A stretch of 64,000 bases of DNA from Pseudomonas fluorescens Q2-87 (GCF_000281895.1 NZ_CM001558.1:5894556-5958555), one strand, 5' to 3'; numbered from the stretch's first letter, positions 10,643-20,514 are shown. Notes: a model not told the origin generated them from the sequence alone. Numbers and translations are program-made.

Positions 10643-10706
10643 TCGCGAGCAGGCTCGCTCCCACATGGAACGCGCAAGACTTGTGGGAGCGGGCTTGCTC
10701 GCGAAG
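10643..10706. repeat. REP doublet, GGGAGCGGGCTTGCTCGCGA family
   Basis: Inverted arms TCGCGAGCAGGCTCGCTCCC and GGGAGCGGGCTTGCTCGCGA are separated by about 20 bases. It is the first of two such elements in the hutI-hutH gap. Confidence 0.85.
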
Positions 10707-10748
10707 ACGGTGGGCAGATTTTGCATTGATGCAAGCTGATCCACCGCT

Positions 10749-10821
10749 TTCGCGAGCAGGCTCGCTCCCACAGGGGTTTTGAGTACAGCAGAAAACCTTG
10801 TGGGAGCGAGCTTGCTCGCGA
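10749..10821. repeat. REP doublet, GGGAGCGGGCTTGCTCGCGA family
   Basis: Second inverted REP pair in the hutI-hutH gap, ending about 9 bases before the hutH stop codon. Its right arm carries GGGAGCGAGCTTGCTCGCGA, a one-base variant of the family arm. Confidence 0.85.
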
Positions 10822-10829
10822 TGAGGCCC

Positions 10830-12362
10830 TTACAGGCTCGGCAACAATTGCGCCGTGACCAGCTCGTTCAGGCAACGACTGGCCAACAGTTCAGTGGCTG
10901 CGTTGATGTCCGGCGCAAAGAACCGGTCCTTTTCATAAAACGGCACTTCTGCCCGCAAGAGAGCACGGACCTGTTCCAGCTTCGAGGAAGTCTTCAAGCC
11001 GCCCCGCAGGTCCAAGCCTTGGCAAGCCGCCAGCCATTCAACCGCCAGGATCCCACGGGTGTTCTCGGCCATTTCCCACAGGCGCTTGCCAGCGGCTGGG
11101 GCCATGGAGACGTGGTCCTCCTGGTTGGCGGACGTTGGCAGGCTGTCCACCGAATGAGGATGGGACAGCGCCTTGTTTTCGCTGGCCAGTGCGGCGGCAG
11201 TGACCTGAGCGATCATGAAGCCGGAGTTCACCCCGCCATTGGCCACCAGGAACGGCGGCAGTTGCGACATGTGCTTGTCCATCATTAACGAAATCCGGCG
11301 TTCGCTCAGGGAGCCGATCTCGGCAATCGCCAACGCCATGTTGTCGGCGGCCATGGCCACCGGTTCGGCGTGGAAGTTGCCGCCGGAGATCACGTCGCCC
11401 TCGGCGGCGAATACCAGCGGGTTATCCGACACCGCGTTGGCTTCGATCACCAGCACTTCGGCGGCCTGGCGGAACTGGGTCAGGCAGGCGCCCATCACTT
11501 GCGGCTGGCAGCGCAGGGAGTACGGGTCTTGGACTTTGTCGCAGTTCTGGTGCGAATCGGACACTTCGCTGCGCTCGCCCAGCAGCTCGCGGTAAGCGGC
11601 GGCGGCATCGATCTGGCCTTTCTGGCCGCGTGCGGCATGGATGCGTGCATCGAACGGCGAGCGCGAACCGAGCACCGCTTCCACCGTCAGGCTGCCCAGG
11701 GCCAGGGCGCCGGCGAACAGGTCTTCGCCTTCAAACAGGCCACGCAAGGCAAACGCGGTGGATACCTGGGTGCCGTTGAGCAGCGCCAGGCCTTCTTTCG
11801 CCGCCAGGGTCAGCGGCGCGAGGCCGGCCACTTTCAGTGCGTCGACCGCCGGCAGCCATTCGCCTTTGTAGCGGGCCTTGCCTTCGCCCAGCAGCACCAG
11901 GGACATGTGGGCCAGCGGCGCGAGGTCGCCGGAAGCGCCGACCGAACCTTTCAGCGGGATATGCGGGTAGACCTCGGCATTGATCAGCGCGATCAGCGCA
12001 TCGATCACCTGCCGACGGATGCCGGAAAATCCGCGGCTCAGGCTGTTGACCTTGAGCACCATGACCAGGCGCACCAATGCATCGCTGATCGGTTCGCCCA
12101 CGCCGGCGGCATGGGACAACACCAGGGAGCGCTGCAGGTTTTCCAAGTCTTCGCTGGCGATGCGGGTCGAGGCCAGCAGGCCGAAACCGGTGTTGATGCC
12201 GTAGGCGGTGCGGTTCTCGGCGAGAATCTGTTCCACGCAGGCGACGCTGGCTTCGATCTGCGCCGAGGCGCTGGCGTCGAGACTGAGGGTCACCGGCTGT
12301 TGGTAGATGTCACGCAATTGAGCCAGGCTCAGTTGGCCGGGGATCAGGTTCAAGGCAGTCAT
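10830..12362 (-). CDS. hutH: Histidine ammonia-lyase (functional histidase)
   Basis: Converts histidine to urocanate and ammonia using the autocatalytic MIO group (510 aa, tetrameric family). [14 protein letters not shown] contains the Ala-Ser-Gly that cyclises to MIO. Other active-site blocks are AYGINTGFG (Tyr), SHAAGVGEP (His), LLNGTQV (Asn), [11 protein letters not shown] (Gln/Tyr/Arg), GGNFHAEPV (Phe) and NQEDHVSMA (Glu). AAGGAGCAATAA precedes the ATG. It sits downstream of a paralogue that lacks the MIO triad, so this copy should carry the histidase activity. Confidence 0.97.
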   Translation of the reverse strand: MTALNLIPGQLSLAQLRDIYQQPVTLSLDASASAQIEASVACVEQILAENRTAYGINTGFGLLASTRIASEDLENLQRSLVLSHAAGVGEPISDALVRLVMVLKVNSLSRGFSGIRRQVIDALIALINAEVYPHIPLKGSVGASGDLAPLAHMSLVLLGEGKARYKGEWLPAVDALKVAGLAPLTLAAKEGLALLNGTQVSTAFALRGLFEGEDLFAGALALGSLTVEAVLGSRSPFDARIHAARGQKGQIDAAAAYRELLGERSEVSDSHQNCDKVQDPYSLRCQPQVMGACLTQFRQAAEVLVIEANAVSDNPLVFAAEGDVISGGNFHAEPVAMAADNMALAIAEIGSLSERRISLMMDKHMSQLPPFLVANGGVNSGFMIAQVTAAALASENKALSHPHSVDSLPTSANQEDHVSMAPAAGKRLWEMAENTRGILAVEWLAACQGLDLRGGLKTSSKLEQVRALLRAEVPFYEKDRFFAPDINAATELLASRCLNELVTAQLLPSL

Positions 12363-12478
12363 TTATTGCTCCTTTTGAGAGTTTTGTTGTTTAACCCGTC
12401 AGTCGCTCCGGAATGTTCCGTTATCCGTCACCCGCGCTTTTTGAGCGATGGCGCCTTGGCACGCTGACGCTTTTTTGA

Positions 12479-14002
12479 TCAATTCAAATTCGGTAACACG
12501 CTGCGCAGCAGATTGGGGTCCTTGAGGACTTCGGCGGCACTGGCAATATCCGGCGCCAACCAGCGATCCTGGTCATAAGCCGGAACGCGCTGACGCAATA
12601 GTTTCCAGGCGATATCGGTGCCGGCGCCGAAGCGCTGCGTTTTAAGAAATTCAAACGCCTGGGCCGCCAGCAGATATTCGATGGCGAGGATCTGCGTGCA
12701 GTTTTCCAATGCCCTGTGCAGCTTGAGCGCGGCGTTGGTGCCCATGCTCAGATGATCTTCCTGCAGGCCCGAGGTGACGAAGTTGTCGAGCACGGCCGGT
12801 TGCGCCAGTTGGCGATTTTCTGCACACAACGACGCCGCCACGTATTGCACGATCATCATCCCCGAATTCACCCCGGGATTGGCCACCAGGAAGGCCGGCA
12901 AGCCGCTGACATGAGGATTGATCAGGCGATCGAGGCGGCGCTCGGCGATGGAGCCGATCTCGGCCATGGCAATCGCCAGCAGGTCAGCCGCCATCGCCAC
13001 CGATTGGCCGTGGGGATTGGCCTGGGACATGACACGGAAATTTTCCGGTGTGCCCAGCAACAGCGGGTTATCGGTGGCGGCGTTGAGTTCGGTTTCGATC
13101 TGCTGCCGCGCGTGGGCCAACTGATCGCGAGCGGCGCCATGCACCTGGGGGATCGAGCGAATGCTCAAGGCATCCTGGGTGCGAATGCCCAGGCTTGAAG
13201 CGATGACTTCGCTGCCGTCCAGCAGGGCCCGCAAGTTGACCCCGACCTGTTGCATGCCCGGATGCGGCTTGAGGGCGATGATCTCGGCATCGAACGCGGC
13301 GATTTGCCCGCGCTGGGCTTCGAAACTCATGGCGCCGACTACATCGGCCCATTGGAGCAGTCGCGTGGCATCGGCCAGGGCCAGGCAGCTGAGGCCGGTC
13401 ATGCACGGCGTACCGTTGACCAGGCACAAACCGTCCTTGGCACCCAGCTGTACCGCTTGCAGCCCTTCGGCGGCCAAGGCCTGTTGTGCCGACACGATTT
13501 GCCCACGATAGCTGACGTTGCCCACGCCCAGCAGCGCGATGCTGATGTGAGCCATGTGGGTCAGGTAACCCACCGATCCCTGGGACGGCACTTGTGGCGT
13601 GATGCCCTGGTTGAGCAGCGCCAACAGGGCTTCCACTACCCGGCGATGAATACCGGACTTGCCCTGGCTGTAGTTGAGGATGGCGGCGCAGAGAATCGCC
13701 CGGACCTGCTCATCGGCCAGCGGCGCGCCGACGCCACAGGCATGGCTGAGCAAGGTGTTGCGCGACAGTTGGCTGAGCTGTTCGTCCTTGAGCGAGACAT
13801 TGCACAGGGCCCCCAGGCCGGTGTTGACGCCATAGGCGCGCTCGCCGCTTTCGACGATGCGCTGCACGATGGCCTGGGCATTGTCGATCCGCGCCCAGGC
13901 CTGGGCCGACAGCTCGAGCACCGCGCCGAAGCGGGCGACGGCGACCACATCCTGCCAACGTAACGGGGCGTCGGCGATTACGATTTTTTCAGCCTGGGAC
14001 AT
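12479..14002 (-). CDS. hutH1: HutH paralogue lacking the MIO-forming Ala-Ser-Gly
   Basis: Aromatic amino-acid lyase family protein (507 aa), clearly homologous to the neighbouring HutH along its length. Where HutH has [16 protein letters not shown] this has GSVGYLTHMAHIS, which aligns with three residues, ASG, missing and Asp replaced by Tyr. The QDPYSLR block becomes QDALSIR (Tyr lost) and GGNFHAEP becomes QANPHGQS (Phe lost), while AYGVNTG, LSHACG, VNGTP and LQEDHLSM remain. It is therefore unlikely to work as a normal histidase. Position matches the gene called hutH1 in P. fluorescens SBW25. The start at 14002 (MSQAEKIV) follows GAGGTTGAGG; an alternative lies at 14014. Confidence 0.9.
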   Translation of the reverse strand: MSQAEKIVIADAPLRWQDVVAVARFGAVLELSAQAWARIDNAQAIVQRIVESGERAYGVNTGLGALCNVSLKDEQLSQLSRNTLLSHACGVGAPLADEQVRAILCAAILNYSQGKSGIHRRVVEALLALLNQGITPQVPSQGSVGYLTHMAHISIALLGVGNVSYRGQIVSAQQALAAEGLQAVQLGAKDGLCLVNGTPCMTGLSCLALADATRLLQWADVVGAMSFEAQRGQIAAFDAEIIALKPHPGMQQVGVNLRALLDGSEVIASSLGIRTQDALSIRSIPQVHGAARDQLAHARQQIETELNAATDNPLLLGTPENFRVMSQANPHGQSVAMAADLLAIAMAEIGSIAERRLDRLINPHVSGLPAFLVANPGVNSGMMIVQYVAASLCAENRQLAQPAVLDNFVTSGLQEDHLSMGTNAALKLHRALENCTQILAIEYLLAAQAFEFLKTQRFGAGTDIAWKLLRQRVPAYDQDRWLAPDIASAAEVLKDPNLLRSVLPNLN

Positions 14003-14051
14003 CCTCAACCTCATGCTTGCAACCTGAACATAGATGCAGCTTTGCCGACGC

Positions 14052-14117
14052 CTTCGCGAGCAAGCCCGCTCCCACAGGGGTACGCATTCCAATGTGGGAG
14101 CGGGCTTGCTCGCGAAG
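14052..14117. repeat. REP doublet, GGGAGCGGGCTTGCTCGCGA family
   Basis: Inverted arms CTTCGCGAGCAAGCCCGCTC and GAGCGGGCTTGCTCGCGAAG lie in the hutV-hutH1 gap of the hut operon. Confidence 0.9.
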
Positions 14118-14143
14118 AGGCCAGTCCAGTCACCCAAAAAACC

Positions 14144-14974
14144 TCAAACCACCGCCGCGCGCCGCTGCACAAACCGATCGACATATTCATCCGCTGGCGA
14201 GTGCAGGATTTCCCGGGGGGTGCCAACCTGGATCAGCTTGCCGTCCTTGAGAATCGCGATGCGGTTGCCAATGCGCACGGCCTCGTCGAGGTCGTGGGTG
14301 ATGAAGACGATGGTCTTGTGCAAGGTCTTTTGCAGCTCCAGCAACTGATCCTGCATTTCGGCGCGGATCAGCGGGTCGAGGGCGCTGAAGGCTTCGTCCA
14401 TCAGGATGATGTCGGTGTCCGCCGCCAGGGCACGGGCCAGGCCCACACGCTGACGCATGCCGCCGGAAAGTTGGTGCGGATATTTATTCTCGTAGCCTTT
14501 CAACCCCACGGTGTTGATCCAGTGCAGCGCTCGTTCGGCGCACACCTGCTTGCTCTCACCGCGCACTTTCAAGCCGTAGGCGACGTTGTCCAGCACGCTT
14601 TTATGCGGCAGCAGGCCGAAGCTCTGGAACACCATGCTGATCTTGTGCCGGCGAAATTCGCGCAACGCGTCCATGTCCAGTTTCAGGATGTCTTCACCGT
14701 CCACCAGGATCGCGCCGCTGGTAGGGTCGATCAGTCGGTTGAAATGGCGCACCAGGGTGGACTTGCCGGAACCGGACAAGCCCATGATCACGAAAATCTC
14801 GCCGGTGCCGATGCTCAGCGACAAATCGTTTACGCCGACCACGCAGCCGGTTTCGGCCAGCACCTGATCCTTGGTCTTGTTCTGGTGGATCAGCGCCAAG
14901 GCTTCCTTGGAGCGATTGCCGAAAATCTTGAAGACGTTCTTCACTTCGATCTTGCTGATGGCTGCGTTGCTCAT
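14144..14974 (-). CDS. hutV: Histidine/quaternary-amine ABC transporter ATP-binding protein
   Basis: ATPase (276 aa) of the proline/glycine-betaine ABC family, on the cytoplasmic face of the HutXWV importer. Walker A is [11 protein letters not shown], the signature is [11 protein letters not shown], Walker B is [12 protein letters not shown] and the switch histidine is in [10 protein letters not shown]. It ends soon after the NBD and lacks the C-terminal CBS domains of ProV. GAGG precedes the ATG, which overlaps the hutW stop by 4 bases. In P. fluorescens and Sinorhizobium the HutXWV system takes up histidine. Confidence 0.94.
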   Translation of the reverse strand: MSNAAISKIEVKNVFKIFGNRSKEALALIHQNKTKDQVLAETGCVVGVNDLSLSIGTGEIFVIMGLSGSGKSTLVRHFNRLIDPTSGAILVDGEDILKLDMDALREFRRHKISMVFQSFGLLPHKSVLDNVAYGLKVRGESKQVCAERALHWINTVGLKGYENKYPHQLSGGMRQRVGLARALAADTDIILMDEAFSALDPLIRAEMQDQLLELQKTLHKTIVFITHDLDEAVRIGNRIAILKDGKLIQVGTPREILHSPADEYVDRFVQRRAAVV

Positions 14975-15822
14975 TTGCTCACCTCATGCCGAGGACGACC
15001 ATAGGCCTGGGTAATGCGGTCGATGACCACGGCGAGGATCACGATGGCCAGGCCGGCTTCCAGGCCGCGTCCGACGTTGAGGGTCTGGATGCCCACCAGC
15101 ACGTCCTCGCCCAGGCCACGGGCGCCGATCATCGAGGCGATCACCACCATCGACAGGGCCATCATGGTGGTCTGGTTGATCCCGGCCATGATGCTCGGCA
15201 GGGCCAGCGGCAGTTGCACGCCGAACAGCTGTTGCCAGCGGTTGGCGCCGAAGGCGTTGATGGCTTCCATCACTTCGCCGTCCACTTGGCGAATGCCCAG
15301 GTCGGTCAGGCGAATCAAGGGTGGCGCGGCGTAGATCACCGTGGCGAAAATCGCCGGGACCTTGCCCAGGCCGAACAGCATCAACACCGGAATCAGGTAC
15401 ACGAAGCTTGGCATGGTCTGCATGATGTCCAGCAACGGCATCAGCACCGAACGCAGGCGATTGCTGCGCGCCGAAAGAATGCCCAGGGGAATGCCGATCA
15501 ACACTGAAATCAGCGTCGCGACCAGCATCAGCGCGAGGGTCTGCATCAGTTTGTCCCACAGGCCCACCGCGCCCACCAGAAACAGCAGGCCGACGATCAC
15601 CGCCGTGGCCACGACCTTGCGGGTGGCATGCCAGGCGATGCCGCCGACGATGGCCAGCATCAACCACCAGGGGGCCATGCGCAGCAGGCCTTCGAGGTTG
15701 ACGATGGCCCACAGCAGCGTGTCGGATATCTGCCGGAACACATCGCCATAGTTGGTCACCAGAGCGTCGACCCAACCGTTGACCCAGTCGGCGATGGAGA
15801 AGGTAAAACTTTCGGGAAACAT
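14971..15822 (-). CDS. hutW: Histidine ABC transporter permease
   Basis: Inner-membrane permease (283 aa) of the ProW type with six or more hydrophobic segments. The ATPase-coupling loop is [20 protein letters not shown]. It is immediately followed by hutV with a 4-base overlap, and hutX lies 71 bases upstream. GAGAG precedes the ATG. It forms the translocation channel of HutXWV. Confidence 0.94.
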   Translation of the reverse strand: MFPESFTFSIADWVNGWVDALVTNYGDVFRQISDTLLWAIVNLEGLLRMAPWWLMLAIVGGIAWHATRKVVATAVIVGLLFLVGAVGLWDKLMQTLALMLVATLISVLIGIPLGILSARSNRLRSVLMPLLDIMQTMPSFVYLIPVLMLFGLGKVPAIFATVIYAAPPLIRLTDLGIRQVDGEVMEAINAFGANRWQQLFGVQLPLALPSIMAGINQTTMMALSMVVIASMIGARGLGEDVLVGIQTLNVGRGLEAGLAIVILAVVIDRITQAYGRPRHEVSK

Positions 15823-15893
15823 AAGAGACTCTCGATCAAGTGGATGCGGTGAACGTCCCGACCAGCCCCACGGTTGGCCGGGAAATATTCGAC

Positions 15894-16862
15894 CTACAGA
15901 GCCGCGTCGATTTTCTTGGCAGCGTCGTCGCTTACCCAGGCGTGCCAGACTTCAGGATGTTCCTTCAGGAAGATCTTCGCCAGTTTCGGCGACTCGATCC
16001 GCTCCTTGGCCATGCGTCCAAGGTTCTGGTTCAAGATATCGATGGGCAGGTTGACCTTTTCCAGCACCGCTACCAGCTCCGGGGCTTGTTCGTGGAAGGT
16101 CTTGGACAGGCCGACCTTGATGTTCACGCTTTTATCCACGCCGGGTTTTTCTTCCAGTTTAACCAGGTCCACCTGGCCCATCAGCGGCGTTGGCGACCAG
16201 TAGTAGAACAGGATCGGCTCGCCACGCTTGTAGCTCGACAGCACTGCGGCATCCAGGGCCGGGCCGGTGCCTGGACGGAAGTTGGTGTAGGTTTTTTCCA
16301 GGCCATAGCTTTTCAGCATTTCGCTGTTGTCCAGCTCACAGGTCCAACCGGCCGGGCAATTATAGAAACGGCCCTTGGACGGTTCTTCCGGGTCCTTGAA
16401 CACGGCAGCGTACTGGCCCAGGTCGGCAATGTTCTTCAGGCCCGGCGCCTTGGCTTCGAGCTTGCGCTTGGCGTCACCTTCAACCACGTAGCGCGGCACG
16501 TACCAGCCTTCGATGGCGCCCACGACCGGGGCGCCGACGCCAACCACTTTGCCGGCCTTCTCGGCCTTGTTCCAGACTTCGCTGCGGCCGACCCATTCTT
16601 CGGCAAATACCTGGATGTCGTTGCTGCTCAGGGCGTTCTCCATGGTGATGGAGTTGCCCGGCAGGCTGTCGGTCTTGCAGTCGTAGCCTTTTTCCAGCAC
16701 CACTTGCAGGACATCGGTCAGCAGCATGGCGCTTTCCCAGTTCAGGCCGGCGAACTTCACCGGTTTACCCGACTCGCACCAACCCGCCGCTTGCGTGGCG
16801 CCGGCACTGGCCAGCAGGCCCATGGAAAGCAACGTGGTCAGCAGGGTCTTGTTCGTTTTCAT
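15894..16862 (-). CDS. hutX: Periplasmic histidine-binding protein of the HutXWV importer
   Basis: Glycine-betaine-type binding protein (322 aa). A signal peptide (LLSMGLLASAGATQA) precedes the mature AGWCESGKPV. It has paired cysteines (CESG and YDCK near the N-terminus, NCPAGWTCE in the middle) that probably form disulfides. Being in the same operon as hutWV, it is the dedicated receptor for that core. It is only distantly similar to the choline-type binding protein at 7386-8333. Confidence 0.93.
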   Translation of the reverse strand: MKTNKTLLTTLLSMGLLASAGATQAAGWCESGKPVKFAGLNWESAMLLTDVLQVVLEKGYDCKTDSLPGNSITMENALSSNDIQVFAEEWVGRSEVWNKAEKAGKVVGVGAPVVGAIEGWYVPRYVVEGDAKRKLEAKAPGLKNIADLGQYAAVFKDPEEPSKGRFYNCPAGWTCELDNSEMLKSYGLEKTYTNFRPGTGPALDAAVLSSYKRGEPILFYYWSPTPLMGQVDLVKLEEKPGVDKSVNIKVGLSKTFHEQAPELVAVLEKVNLPIDILNQNLGRMAKERIESPKLAKIFLKEHPEVWHAWVSDDAAKKIDAAL

Positions 16863-16931
16863 TGTGTGACGCTCCTAATCAGTGAATTGGCTTACGGCAG
16901 TCAAGAGGCATCCAGCCCTGTCAACGTCCCA

Positions 16932-18398
16932 TCAGACCGCTTGGATGCGGCCCGCCCTGCTCGGTTGTGCGTCAACCGCGTCCTGCTCGACCGGCAGGAT
17001 CAATTGATCAGGTACAGCGCTGTGCCATTTCTTGGCGCAGACGTAATAGAGCGCCGCCGGAACCACCAGGCCGATGATCCAGGAAATATCCACGCCACCC
17101 ATGGCTTCCACCAGCGGACCGGTATAGAACTTGGTGGCGATGAACGGCAATTGAACCAGGACACCGAAGACATAGATGCTGATGCCAAGGGGATTCCAAC
17201 GACCGTAGCGACCGCTCGGGTCGGCCAGCGCCGGCACGTCATAGTGCTCGCGAGTGATGCAGTAGTAGTCCACCAGGTTGATCGCGCTCCAGGGCGTAAA
17301 GAATGCGAGCAAGAACAGGATGAAAGACTTGAACGCGCCGAGGAAAGAATGCTGGCCGAGCAGCGCGATCAGGGTCGCGGTACCGACGATGACCAGCACG
17401 AAGACCAGACGTTGCAAGCGCGTTACGTTCAGGTGGCCACGAAAACCGCTGATGATGGTCGCGATGCACATGAAGCTGCCGTAGGAGTTCAGCGTCGAGA
17501 TGGTGACCTTGCCGAACGCGATGCTGAAATACAGCAACGCAGCGGTGGCGCCGGTACCCCCCAGGCCAACGATGTAGGCCACTTCATGACCGGCGAACTG
17601 CCCGTTGGCCGAAGCGGCGGCAAACACACCGAGGATCATCGCCACCTGTGCACCGATGACCGAACCGGCGCCAGCGGCAAAGAAAGTCTTTACCGAGGAA
17701 GTCTTGCTCGGCAGGTAACGCGAATAATCCGCCACGTAGGGGCCGAACGCGATCTGCCAAGAGGCCGCGAGCGACACCGCCAGCAGGAAACTGCTCCAGC
17801 TGAAATGGCGGATTTGCAGGAGTGCGCCAACGTCCGTCTGGCTGATCAGGCGAGCGAACAGGTAAACAAAGGCAATCACACCAATCACACTGGCGACACG
17901 GCCAATGAAGTGAATCACCCGATACCCGAGCACCGTGACCAGCACGATGACGCTGGCAAAAATGAGGATGCCAACACTGTCGCTGACGCTAAACAACTGG
18001 CCCAGCGCCTGGCCGGAAAGCACGGTTCCGGTTGCGGTGAAACCCAGGTACATCAGGCACACCAACACGATCGGGATCGCCGCGCCATAAACACCAAACT
18101 GCACCCGGCTGGAGATCATCTGCGGCAGGCCAAGCTTGGGCCCTTGGGCGGCATGCAACGCCATGACGCCACCGCCGAGCAGTTGGCCGATCAGCAAACC
18201 GATCAACGACCAGAACACATCACCGCCCAGCACCACCGCCAAGGCACCGGTGACAATTGCCGTGATCTGCAGGTTGGCCCCCATCCAGAGGGTGAACTGG
18301 CTCAACAGACGACCATGTCTCTCCGCTTCCGGGATGTAGTCGATCGAACGTTTTTCGATCAACGGCTTGCTGCTTGCGCGTGTGCTGGTGACAGCCAT
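16932..18398 (-). CDS. hutT: NCS1-family permease, probable urocanate transporter
   Basis: Cytosine/purine permease-type secondary transporter (488 aa) with about twelve hydrophobic segments and the family start TLWMGANLQI. It lies between hutU and hutX, in the place where P. fluorescens SBW25 carries HutTu, the urocanate uptake protein, so urocanate is the likeliest substrate. The substrate is inferred from context and cytosine or histidine cannot be excluded. AGAGG precedes the ATG. The amino-acid permease HutTh known from SBW25 is not present in this locus. Confidence 0.9.
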   Translation of the reverse strand: MAVTSTRASSKPLIEKRSIDYIPEAERHGRLLSQFTLWMGANLQITAIVTGALAVVLGGDVFWSLIGLLIGQLLGGGVMALHAAQGPKLGLPQMISSRVQFGVYGAAIPIVLVCLMYLGFTATGTVLSGQALGQLFSVSDSVGILIFASVIVLVTVLGYRVIHFIGRVASVIGVIAFVYLFARLISQTDVGALLQIRHFSWSSFLLAVSLAASWQIAFGPYVADYSRYLPSKTSSVKTFFAAGAGSVIGAQVAMILGVFAAASANGQFAGHEVAYIVGLGGTGATAALLYFSIAFGKVTISTLNSYGSFMCIATIISGFRGHLNVTRLQRLVFVLVIVGTATLIALLGQHSFLGAFKSFILFLLAFFTPWSAINLVDYYCITREHYDVPALADPSGRYGRWNPLGISIYVFGVLVQLPFIATKFYTGPLVEAMGGVDISWIIGLVVPAALYYVCAKKWHSAVPDQLILPVEQDAVDAQPSRAGRIQAV

Positions 18399-18445
18399 GG
18401 TTCAACCTCTGTGGATTGTTCTGGAATTCGTTTGCGCCGCGTCCC

Positions 18446-18535
18446 TGTGGGAGCGGGCTTGCTCGCGAATGCGGTGTGTCATTCGATACATGTGTCGGAT
18501 GTAAAACCGCCTTCGCGAGCAAGCCCGCTCCCACA
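18446..18535. repeat. REP doublet, GGGAGCGGGCTTGCTCGCGA family
   Basis: Inverted arms with TGTGGGAGCGGGCTTGCTCG outer ends and a 40-base spacer fill most of the hutU-hutT gap. Confidence 0.9.
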
Positions 18536-18547
18536 GAGGGATTGGGG

Positions 18548-20236
18548 TTATTTGCCGGTAATCATCGGCAGGTTCAGCCCCTGTTCCTTGGCGCAATCAA
18601 TGGCGATCTGGTAACCGGCATCGGCATGGCGCATCACGCCAGTGCCCGGGTCGTTGTGCAGCACCCGGGCAATGCGCTCGGCCGCTTCGTCGGTACCGTC
18701 GCAAACAATCACCATCCCCGAATGCTGGGAGAAGCCCATGCCGACGCCGCCACCGTGGTGCAGCGAAACCCAGGTCGCGCCGCTGGCGGTGTTGAGCAAG
18801 GCGTTGAGCAACGGCCAGTCGGAGACGGCATCGGAACCGTCCTGCATGGATTCGGTTTCACGGTTCGGGCTCGATACAGAGCCGGAGTCCAGGTGGTCAC
18901 GGCCGATCACGATCGGTGCGGACAGCTCGCCGCTGCGCACCATTTCGTTGAAGGCCAGGCCCAGCTTGGCGCGCTGGCCCAGGCCGACCCAGCAGATACG
19001 TGCCGGCAGACCCTGGAAACTGATGCGCTCGCGAGCCATGTCCAGCCAGTTATGCAGGTGAGCATCGTCCGGGATCAGTTCCTTGACCTTGGCGTCGGTC
19101 TTGTAGATGTCCTGCGGGTCGCCCGACAGCGCGGCCCAGCGGAACGGACCAATACCGCGGCAGAACAGCGGACGAATGTAGGCCGGGACGAACCCTGGGA
19201 AATCGAAGGCATTTTCGACGCCCTCTTCCTGGGCCATCTGGCGGATGTTGTTGCCGTAGTCGAAGGTCGGCACGCCCATTTTCTGGAAGGCCAGCATGGC
19301 TTTGACGTGGACGGCCATCGATTGCTTGGCGGCCTTCACCACGGCAGCCGGTTCGGTCTTGGCCCGGGCACGGTATTCGTCCCAGGTCCAGCCGGCCGGC
19401 AGGTAACCGTTGAGCGGGTCGTGGGCGCTGGTCTGGTCGGTGACCATGTCGGGGCGTACACCGCGACGGACCATTTCCGGCAGGATTTCAGCGGCGTTGC
19501 CGCACAGCGCGATGGAAATCGCCTTGCCTTCGGCAGTGTATTTCTCGATACGGGCCAGGGCGTCGTCCAGGTCGGTGGCCTGCTCGTCGACGTAGCGGGT
19601 CTTGAGACGGAAATCGATGCTCACCTGTTGGCATTCGATGTTCAGCGAGCAAGCACCGGCCAAAGTGGCGGCCAAGGGTTGCGCACCGCCCATGCCGCCC
19701 AGACCGGCGGTCAGGACCCAGCGACCCTTGAGGTTGTTGTCGTAGTGCTGGCGACCGGCTTCGACAAAGGTTTCATAGGTGCCTTGGACAATGCCCTGGC
19801 TGCCGATGTAGATCCAGCTGCCGGCGGTCATCTGGCCGTACATGGCCAGGCCCTTGGCATCCAGTTCGTTGAAGTGTTCCCAGGTGGCCCAGTGCGGCAC
19901 CAGGTTGGAGTTGGCGATCAGTACGCGTGGCGCGTTGGAGTGGGTCTTGAACACGCCGACCGGCTTGCCGGATTGCACCAGCAGGGTTTCGTCGTCATTC
20001 AGGTTGGTCAGGCTTTCCACGATTTTGTCGTAGCACTCCCAGTTGCGCGCCGCGCGGCCGATACCACCGTAGACCACCAGCTCCTTGGGGTTCTCTGCCA
20101 CTTCCGGGTCGAGGTTGTTCATCAACATGCGCAGCGGTGCTTCAGTCAGCCAGCTCTTGGCGGTCAGCGTGTTACCGCGTGGGGCGCGAATTTCAACGTC
20201 ACGGTATTTTTCGGGTTTGCGGGTAGCGTCGGTCAC
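18548..20236 (-). CDS. hutU: Urocanate hydratase
   Basis: NAD+-dependent cytoplasmic enzyme (562 aa) converting urocanate to 4-imidazolone-5-propionate. The Rossmann-like segment is [15 protein letters not shown], and [13 protein letters not shown] carries the conserved active-site cysteine. A GTG start is supported by GAGGAGT. It is the first gene of the main catabolic operon and is preceded by a sigma-54 promoter with a HutC operator across its predicted start site. Confidence 0.98.
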   Translation of the reverse strand: MTDATRKPEKYRDVEIRAPRGNTLTAKSWLTEAPLRMLMNNLDPEVAENPKELVVYGGIGRAARNWECYDKIVESLTNLNDDETLLVQSGKPVGVFKTHSNAPRVLIANSNLVPHWATWEHFNELDAKGLAMYGQMTAGSWIYIGSQGIVQGTYETFVEAGRQHYDNNLKGRWVLTAGLGGMGGAQPLAATLAGACSLNIECQQVSIDFRLKTRYVDEQATDLDDALARIEKYTAEGKAISIALCGNAAEILPEMVRRGVRPDMVTDQTSAHDPLNGYLPAGWTWDEYRARAKTEPAAVVKAAKQSMAVHVKAMLAFQKMGVPTFDYGNNIRQMAQEEGVENAFDFPGFVPAYIRPLFCRGIGPFRWAALSGDPQDIYKTDAKVKELIPDDAHLHNWLDMARERISFQGLPARICWVGLGQRAKLGLAFNEMVRSGELSAPIVIGRDHLDSGSVSSPNRETESMQDGSDAVSDWPLLNALLNTASGATWVSLHHGGGVGMGFSQHSGMVIVCDGTDEAAERIARVLHNDPGTGVMRHADAGYQIAIDCAKEQGLNLPMITGK

Positions 20237-20336
20237 AGCAAAAACTCCTCAGCGATCAATCCAGACCAGCCCGGGCAGTGGGCAGCGATTTAGCGAACGT
20301 TGCGTAGAAGATCGGTGACTCATACGCATACGTCTT

Positions 20337-20355
20337 TACTTGTATGTACAAGCAT
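20337..20355 (-). promoter_or_regulatory. HutC operator of hutU
   Basis: TACTTGTATGTACAAGCAT is a near-perfect inverted repeat matching the classical hut operator (ATGCTTGT-N4-ACAAGTAT type). It spans about -10 to +10 of the transcript expected from the adjoining sigma-54 promoter. HutC bound here would block hutU transcription until urocanate releases it. Confidence 0.9.
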
Positions 20356-20356
20356 A

Positions 20357-20372
20357 TGCAATCAAGCGGCCA
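20357..20372 (-). promoter_or_regulatory. Sigma-54 promoter of hutU
   Basis: On the minus strand the sequence reads TGGCCGCTTGATTGCA, with GG and GC exactly at the -24/-12 spacing. The start point is expected near 20346, about 110 bases before the hutU GTG. RpoN dependence with CbrB or NtrC activation is known for hut genes of P. fluorescens. Confidence 0.85.
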
Positions 20373-20495
20373 ACTTGTTGGTGAGGTGTTCAAGAATAAT
20401 TCGAGGCGTGGCTGTAAGGCGCTGACTAGAGGGGTCTAGCAGGCGGATGAAATTTCTGGAGGGTTTTTTACGAAGGCGTCGGGGCGGGCAGGAAT

Positions 20496-20514
20496 GCGTG
20501 ATATTGCGTCACGC
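20496..20514. promoter_or_regulatory. Palindrome upstream of the hutU promoter, possible activator site
   Basis: GCGTGA-N7-TCACGC is a perfect 6-bp inverted repeat about 150 bases upstream of the hutU start site, the usual place for a sigma-54 enhancer. A lone GTAACA half site, resembling a CbrB half site, follows at 20526-20531. The identity of the binding protein is a guess. Confidence 0.35.

Noticed and set aside
15840..18614. 924-codon open frame opposite hutX and hutT
   Set aside because: It crosses two real genes and a REP element on the other strand, and its composition is typical of antisense frames.
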